Assembly (NCBI GenBank): GCA_031772625.1
Contig: CM062819.1
Location: forward strand, 825,385,003 to 825,449,002
DNA: 64,000 nt
From: Pinus tabuliformis
Lineage: Eukaryota > Streptophyta > Pinopsida > Pinales > Pinaceae
Direction: 5' to 3'
The notes below the pieces were generated by a model that had not been told where the DNA came from, did no database searches, and saw nothing but the letters and a program-made list of their open reading frames with translations. Shown here piece by piece: positions 57,258-64,000 of the stretch. How positions within the stretch are numbered: the first letter of the stretch is position 1; the number at the start of each line of letters is the position of its first letter. The position numbers and the translations under genes are program-made.

Positions 57258-58758
57258 TGAGGCATACTCGAAGAAATCCTCAGAAGCCATGAGCTGACCC
57301 AGTACCTGACCTTGAAAAAATCATCAAAGAAAGAAAGGCGTTGCAGAAAGGAGCATCAAGTTCAGGTAGCTCTAAACAATATTCTATATCTCTTCAAGAA
57401 AATCATGTAATAGAACAAATACATGTTGAGAGTATAGCATCTAATACTAGCAGTGAAGAAAAAATCTCAGAGATTCATAGAGCTCCTTATTCTTTAGGTT
57501 CTTCTTTTGTTGTAAGCCCAAAGGAAGCCTCTCCTCCTATCCATCATACTCCTTTAGTCCTATCAGTCACTCCTCAACCCTCTGTCATTCAGACTTCCAG
57601 TACCCTTATAGCCACCACAGCTATGGCAACACCACAAGAACCTACCAAAATGGAAAGAATCATAGGTATGGACCTCTAGTACTGCCCACTCCTTTGAATG
57701 CCATGCCTACTGGAGAATATCAGAAGTATATGCCTAAGTTCACTGGGACTGAAGGTGTTACAACTGAGGAACATCTTGAATCATTCTATAGCTATGTTGA
57801 TAACCTAGACATTAATGAAGTTGATGTATGGATGAGAGTCTTTGTCCAAAGTCTAGATGGAGAGGCTAGAAAATGGTTCAGAGAATTGACCCCAAGGTCT
57901 ATAGCAGATATTGAGGCTTTAGATAATGCATTCCTAAAGTATTGGGGGGATAGGAAGGATCTACTCTACTACCACACCGAGTTTGGGAACTTAAAGAGGG
58001 AAAATGGTGAGTTGTTGTTTGATTTTAATAAGAGGTTTAACCACATGCACAACAAGATACCAGCTGAAGTAAAACCCACCTCTACCTCTGCTAAACTCAC
58101 ATATGCTAGTGCCTTTGATTCTGACTTTTGTCTACTGTTGAGGGAGAGACGATGTACTACCTTAGCTGATATGCATGATGTAGCCTTGGAAGTAGAATCA
58201 AACATCATGGCTACAGAGAAGCTCAAGGGGAATGTTGATAGAAGGAGACAGAGGGGCGAATCGTCATCATCTTTAGATCCCAAGATAGATAAAATGACCA
58301 AGATGATAGAGTCATTAGCCTCTGAAATCTCCAAATTAAAAGTTGAGCAGCACCCTGGGAAAGGAAGAGTTCCTAATACCTTTACTCCTAGAAATCCAAA
58401 TCCATATAGAAGAGCTAATGAGCAGTTGCAGTTTCTGTAAAGAAGAAAATATGCCAATGAAGACCAAAGGGTGAAGACCCCTTTCTAGAATGTAGTCATG
58501 GAAGAAGAGCAGTTTGAAGAAGATGATGAGATCCATTATTTAGAAGACAAAGGCAATGCCTCCTTTTTGACCTTAGATGCCTATGAAAAGTCATTATTCA
58601 ATGACCAGATCAACCAAGAGTGGGATGGTGGAGCTGTCCTGCAAACTGATGATCAACACAGATATGATCTGAGGTCGAAGATGAATAATTCATGGAAACT
58701 CCTATTCAGAGAGCTGCTGTCCCTGCAATACAAGAAGCTAATAAGTAGAAACGACTGA
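57258..58758 (+). pseudogene. gag: Element F Gag, broken
   Basis: It begins with HTRRNPQKP, matching the extension of element A, followed by a stop and KIIKERKALQKGASSSGSSK. A one-base shift near 57660 moves to the frame GPLVLPTPLNAMPTGEYQKY. The Gag core VRVFVQSL-type stretch reads MRVFVQSLDGEARKWFREL, matching element A's TGDVRTWFRSL. A TAA at 58438 and a TAG at 58486 (FQN to F-stop-N) interrupt the tail. No zinc knuckle is seen. Confidence 0.88.
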
Positions 58759-58864
58759 CAGTGGATCCCATCATCCTCAAAGCTCCAGCTCACGAGATAA
58801 GAGGCCTTGACAATTCTCCTTCTCCTTTCAGTTTTGAATAAGAAATTTAGAAGCTAAGCATACC

Positions 58865-59990
58865 TATACCTATGATTGAACTAGTGGAGAATGAGTCCTT
58901 CAAGATATCTATCCTCGAGGCCCCTGAGCCTAAAGCCATCCAAGCCTCCACTGACTATGTAAATCTGCAAGATGACAAACCAATTGTTGTTCTCAGCCCA
59001 ATGATTGAAAATTGTGATGACAACTCCCCATCATTCTATGTCTCTTTGACTATTCATGACAAAATCCTTCACAACTACCTTCTGGACACAGGAGCCAACC
59101 ATAATCTAATTCCCAAGGCTGTCATGGATGAGTTGGGTCTTGACATTACCAAGTCTTATCATGACCTGTTTTCTTTTGACTCTAGAAAAGTGAAATGTTT
59201 GGGATTAATCAAAGACCTAGCCATCACCTTGTCTCAGCTACCCATGAAGAGCATGATGATGGATATTGTGGTAGTAGATGTACCCCCAAGTTTGGCATGT
59301 TGCTTTCCAGAGGTTGGATCAAGAGATTAGGTGGAACATTGCAAAATGATCTGTCCTATGCTACTGTCCCAGTTTTTGGAGGTGAGAGTAGGAGATTATA
59401 CAGAGAAGCTCAGTTGGCTTATATCATCAGTGATGAAAGGAATCCCACTAATCATCCCATCTATGTTGTCGACACTGATTTTGGAGCCTGTATTCTTTAG
59501 ATTGAAGAATCCCAGTTGGCCTCCATGCAGCTTAGGAAACCGGTTTTCCAGATCACAGAGGAAGAAGGCCCACAAATTTGGGACATGTTATTTGATGGAG
59601 CTTGCTCTAAGGAAGTTGCAGGGGCAGGTGTAGTCCTTGTGTCCCCCACATAAGAATGCATTCATTTATCTTTCAAGTTAACTTTTTAGGTCACAAATAA
59701 CATAGCAGAGTATGAAGCCTTGATATTGGGCTTAAATGTTGCTAAAGAAATGGGCATCAAGGGTCTGAAGGTGTTTGGATATGCAAACCTTATCATTCAG
59801 CAGGTGAACAAAACTTTCCAAGCAAAGCATCTAAGGTTGAAAGAATACGGAGATGAGGTATGGAAGCTCAAGGGTTCTTTTAATAGTTTCAACATTTCTT
59901 ACATCCCTAGAGTGAAGAACCATATTGCTGATTCCCTGCTATGTCTGCTAGCACGTTTATTCCTCCTTTGCCTTCTAATTGACTTATGAA
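58865..59990 (+). pseudogene. Element F protease and extra RNase H
   Basis: The protease has LLDTGANHNLIPKAVMDELG in the frame at 58872-59330; a shift near 59290 leads to KFGMLLSRGWIKRLGG. The extra RNase H follows: LFDGACSKEVAGAGVV near 59590, two stops, then NNIAEYEALILGLNVAKEMG, GYANLIIQQV and RVKNHIADSL. Here the last acidic residue (AD) is kept, but the third (GDSD in A) has become GYAN. Confidence 0.85.
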
Positions 59991-61730
59991 GTTCAAGTGA
60001 AATATAGACCATCTCTGCCTGACAATGTCAAATACTGGAAAGTTTTTGAAGATGATGATGAAATTAATAGGTTTTTACAAGTCATTGATGAATTTTCTAA
60101 AATGCACATTGACCAAGAAAACAAAACCATTGAAGAATGCAACCAGTCCAATTGGTGCCCCTAGAGAAGTTGTTTAATCATAATGATGTACCTTATAAGC
60201 CCACCAAAAAAGAAAACGAGTCTGCTGTTCATAGACATAATGTAGGGAGTCCAACCCATCCAAAGTACATAAATCTGTCCACTCACTTGTCTTTTGCCCA
60301 AAGTTCCGAGTATTTCACCCTGATGAAACAATTTATTGAGATTTTTTCTTGGGAGTACAGTGATCTTAGGACCTATGACACCAACATCATTCAGCATAAG
60401 ATTCCATTGGAGAAGAACACCATCCCTTTTAAGTAGAAATTAAGACCTATCAGTCCTCTCTTATTGCCTTTGATTGAAAAGGAAATCAAGAAGCTGTTGG
60501 ATGCCAAGATCATAGTTCCCATAAGGTATTCAAAGTGGATAGCTAACCTTGTAGTATTAAAAAAGAAGAATGGAGAAATTAGGTTTTGTGTTGACTTCAC
60601 GAATTTGAACAAATGCTCTAAAAAAGACAACTACCCCCTGCCTAAGATGGAACACTTGCTGCAAAAAGTTTCAGGGGCTAGAGTCATGTCTTTCTTAGAT
60701 GGATTTTTAGGTTACAATCAGGTTGTTGTACATCCAAAAGATCAGGAAAAGACCGCCTTCACTACTCCTTGGGGCACTTTCATGTACTCCAAGATGCCTT
60801 TTGGACTGATGAATGCTGGGGCTACTTTTTAGAGGGCCATGGACATAGCCTTTGTGGGAGAGAAGGAAAAGTTTGTCCTTATTTACCTTGATGACATAAC
60901 AGTCTTTTTCAGCAGTCACAAGGACCATTTGCAGCGTTTGAAGAAGGTGTTTCTAAAGTGCAGACGATATGGAATTTCTGTGAACCCAAAGAAGTCACAG
61001 TTTTCTCTAGAAGAAGGAAAAATTCTGGGACATATTGTTTTTCCTGAATGTGTGAAGATTAATCCAGCAAGGGTTCAAGCAATTCAGACATTGTCCATCC
61101 CAAGGCCAAAAGGGACATTCAATATTTCCTGGGTAAGATTAACTTTGTCAGGAGGTTTATTCCAAACTTTGCAGAGCTAGTGAAGCACATCACTTCCATG
61201 CTGAAGAAAGGATCAGAAATAAAATGGACAGATGGTGCAAGAAGCTCTTTTGAAGCCATCAAACAAGCTATCATGGAAGCTCCCACTCTAATCAGTCTAG
61301 ATTATACCAGGGAGTTTTATATCTTCTCTTTTGCCTCTTATGATACACTTGCAACAGTTCTATTGCAGAAAAATGATGAAGGTGTAGAGCACCCTATGGC
61401 CTTTTTCAGCAAAACTCTGAGAAATGTTGAACTAAGATATGACCTTATTGAAAAACAAGCTTATGCTCTCATAAAATCTTTAAAGGAATTCAGAATTTAT
61501 ATTCTGCATTCCAAAGTGGTTGCATATGTACCTTCAACCTCAGTAAAAGATGTCCTAACTCAACCAGATATTGATTGAAAGAGAGATAAATGGATTGCAA
61601 AATTCATAGAGTTCAACATAGAGGTGAAGCCCACCAAGCTTGTCAAAGGATAGGACTTGGCTAAGCTTATGGCTGAGGAAAATTACAGTTTGTTACACAT
61701 CAATTGCATGGGTTCAAATTCAGGTGGTGA
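59979..61730 (+). pseudogene. Element F RT and degenerate RNase H
   Basis: A linker leads to RT with IRFCVDFTNLNKCSKKDNYP near 60575, FGLMNAGATF-stop-RA near 60800-60835, and YLDD near 60885. A frame change near 61110 leads to FVRRFIPNFAEL-like sequence and then YIFSFASYDTLATVLLQK, the same loss of the TDAS aspartate as in element A. Stops at 60434 and 60830 sit where element A has Q. The linker lacks the nine-residue repeat of A. Confidence 0.9.
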
Positions 61731-61773
61731 GCGGACAAAGGAAGCAGCAGAAGAGCAAGAGTAGAATCAGTCT

Positions 61774-63053
61774 TTGGCTGAAAATATAGCCACTTATGAA
61801 TCGTATTCCAGTGTAGTTCTTTTTTTGCAGAAGCTAGAAGTCCCTTCATGGAATAGATCAAGTCAAGCCCTGTCCATTAAGCTCAGATCAGCCAAATTCT
61901 ACATTAATAAAAACCTGCTTTATTGGAGAGACCCATCAGGGATCCTCTTGAGATGTCTAGACAAAGGACAATTTGTGGAAGTCATGCACCAGTTCCATTC
62001 TAGCATCTGTGGAGGGCATCATTATTGGAAAACCATAGCCCACAAGATCTTGAGAGTTGGGTATTATTGGCCTACTCTGTTCTCTGATGTGTTTTCTTTT
62101 GTGAAGTCTTGTGACAAATGTTAGAGGTTTGTAGGAAGACAACAGCTAAAATCTCTGCCCTTGAAGCCAGTACACACCAATGGTCCCTTCCAGCAGTGGG
62201 GCTTGGACTTCATAGGTGAGATCAATCCACATTCCAGTGGCCAGCACAAATGGATCTTGGTAGCCACTGATTATTTCACCAAATGGATTGAGGCTATACC
62301 CACTAAAAATGCTAATCATCAGGTTATCATAAAGTTCTTGAATGAGAATATTTTCACTAGATTTGGTTGCCCAACCAAACTAGTCACTGATAATGCAACA
62401 ACTTTCAGGGCAGAAGAATTGGTGGACATGTGTGAATCCATGGGCATTCAATTGGTGCATTCTACCTCATATTATCCTCAAGGCAATGGCTTGGTAGAAT
62501 CATCTAACAAGAGTCTTGTAAGGATAATCAAAAAGCTGTTGGAGGGCAACAAAAAGAGTTGGGATTCCAAGTTGAAGTTCGCACTGTGGGTTGACAAAGT
62601 TACCAACAATAAGTCCATAGGAAATTCTCCATTTGAGCTGTTTTATGGCGCTGATGCCATTTTTCCTATCCAGCTGATTCTCCCTGTGGCCAAATTATTA
62701 CAAGAAGAACAAGATGAAGAGAATGACATGGCAAGGAGAATGAGTAACTTGGTTGAATTACAGTAGATCAGAGAACAACTGGTTGAGAAGTCAAGAATTC
62801 ATCAGAAGAATATCAAAGAAACCTTTGATAGAAAGGCAAAAATGGATAGTTTTCAGGTTGGTGACTGGGTTCTCAAATGGGATGCATTGAAGGAAAAGAA
62901 GGGAAACCATGGTAAATTTGATGCCTTATGGATAGGACTGTTTGTCATTGCTCAAGTTCAGATGAACAATACTTTCATTCTGCACAATTTGGAGGGGGAA
63001 GGTGTTTTTGATGGCCCAGTCAATGGGTGGTTTTTGAAACTTTACTTCATATG
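61774..63053 (+). pseudogene. Element F integrase
   Basis: The zinc domain reads FHSSICGGHHYWKT and KSCDKC, with all four HHCC ligands, followed by a TAG at 62122. The core has GLDFIGEINPHSSGQ, VTDNATTF and GNGLVESSNKSL, again with D-35-E spacing. A TAG at 62764 separates the tail FDRKAKMDSFQVGDWVLKWD and GPVNGWFLKLYF. No chromodomain. Confidence 0.9.
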
Positions 63054-63215
63054 AGGCTTTAAGGCCTTAATATTGTAATAGGTTTTTTCAGTTTTTGTTT
63101 TCTATGCAAATAAACTCCATGCCCAATGGAACACCAGGAGATAGGTTTGTTTTGGTTGTTACTGGACAAGCAGTAGTCTGTAGTTCTTGAAACATCACAG
63201 GGAGGCTTTCATCCC

Positions 63216-63228
63216 CAGAAGGAGCCAG
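63216..63228 (+). other. Polypurine tract of element F
   Basis: CAGAAGGAGCCAG directly precedes the TGTCAGCC start of the 3' LTR. Bases 63054-63215 before it are non-coding. Confidence 0.65.
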
Positions 63229-64000
63229 TGTCAGCCCTGAGGTGCACTGCCACTATTTTGAAGACTAAAGGAGGGAAATGGTCTATTCTGCTGTCATGGA
63301 GAGGTTCCCATACGATCCATCACCTCACATTTCTCACTCATCCACTCCCATCCACGTTCACTCATGTCCTAACCCAACCCTCACATCATAACAAAACTCA
63401 CTTTCGCCTTGGCCCTATGTGAATTAATCCATTTTTGCCCCCCCTATGTATTATTATTTTTGAGAGTGCATGAAAACATGCACTAATGCGCAAAAACCCC
63501 GAAAACCTTACCTTTCCGTCCATATGCGCCCCTTTGCACATTTCTCAAGGTCATCCCATACCTTCATGTCCCTCTTCATCGACCTTCCCACTGATCTGAC
63601 GGTCCACACTTCATTCGACCAACGTTATACGCTCACCCGCTTCGATCAATCACCATCGTTAGATCATTTTTGCCAGATCTAACGGCTATCGCGCATATCG
63701 CTTGGGCAACAAGAGAGAGGGATACCCACTCGATAAAGCGGTTTCCTCTCTCTCCTTCGCTGCTACATAACGCTCGATGAATGGAATCGGGCGGGCTCCG
63801 ACCTTTACCACTTACCACCTAATATAAACCATTTCCGCTTGAGTAAACTGCTCCTGGGCATTATCCTTCGAGCACCTCCTCCTCCCGATAGCTATTCGAT
63901 CTACTCATCTAAGATCTGACGGCTTGGGCTTATTCCACTCCCGCCACGACTTCAAGCCTCTGGTGATTGATCTCCTCCACCCATTCCTCCTGATTCCACT
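63229..64000 (+). repeat. Element F 3' LTR (right end outside the window)
   Basis: It matches 55427 to about 56200, including the CGTTAGATC/GATCTAACG inverted pair near 63657-63685 and TATAAACC near 63826. It is cut by the window edge. Confidence 0.92.

Larger units (their letters stand above)
55424..64000 (+). mobile_element. Element F: Tat-like Ty3 retrotransposon, 3' end outside the window
   Basis: The 5' LTR (55424/55427-57079), primer site, degenerate gag-pol with the same domain order as element A, polypurine tract and the first 772 bases of the 3' LTR are present. It is inserted in the right LTR of element C. Many frameshifts and stops show that it is older than A. Its LTRs are about 1.65 kb and carry no long ORF, unlike those of A. 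Confidence 0.93.

Overview
This window is retrotransposon DNA from end to end, from a large repeat-rich plant genome. A gymnosperm is my best guess, from the very long LTRs and the nesting of Tat/Ogre-like and Copia-like elements, but no host gene or marker confirms it. I see no host protein gene, rRNA gene, complete tRNA gene or CRISPR array.

Layout. (A) 1-21083: a Tat/Ogre-like Ty3 element on the + strand. It has direct repeats of about 6.9 kb. The 5' LTR runs from the window edge to 6930, the primer-binding site is at 6934, a nearly intact gag-protease-RNaseH-RT-integrase frame lies at 7543-13524, and the 3' LTR ends at 21083. Its LTR carries an intact 1256-codon ORF of unknown function (1920-5690); the copy in the 3' LTR is broken. 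(B) 21084-27743: AT-rich old sequence with a Copia-type primer site and a gag remnant. (C) 27744 to at least 55423, - strand: a gag-only (pol-less) LTR element, split by later insertions. (D) 32849-54294: inserted beside the gag start of C and bounded by the target duplication ACCTT. It is a tandem array of four LTRs and three internal regions of a non-autonomous element whose Gag-like protein has coiled coils, a G-patch and two zinc knuckles. (E) 36520-43902: a decayed, internally deleted Copia element inserted in the second LTR of D, bounded by AAATT; its LTRs carry 187-bp tandem repeats. (F) 55424 to the window end: a second, older Tat-like element inserted in the right LTR of C.

Order of events. 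C came first in its locus. D inserted into C and became multimeric, E inserted into D, and F inserted into C independently. A is the youngest by eye, since its two LTRs are almost identical and its gag-pol frame has one internal stop. Many lesions in A, D and F are C-to-T type changes, often CAG to TAG, as expected from decay of methylated cytosines.

The points most worth attention are the long ORF inside the LTR of A, the four-LTR array D with its G-patch protein, the extra RNase H placed before RT in A and F, and the multiple primer-site-like sequences in the leader of F.
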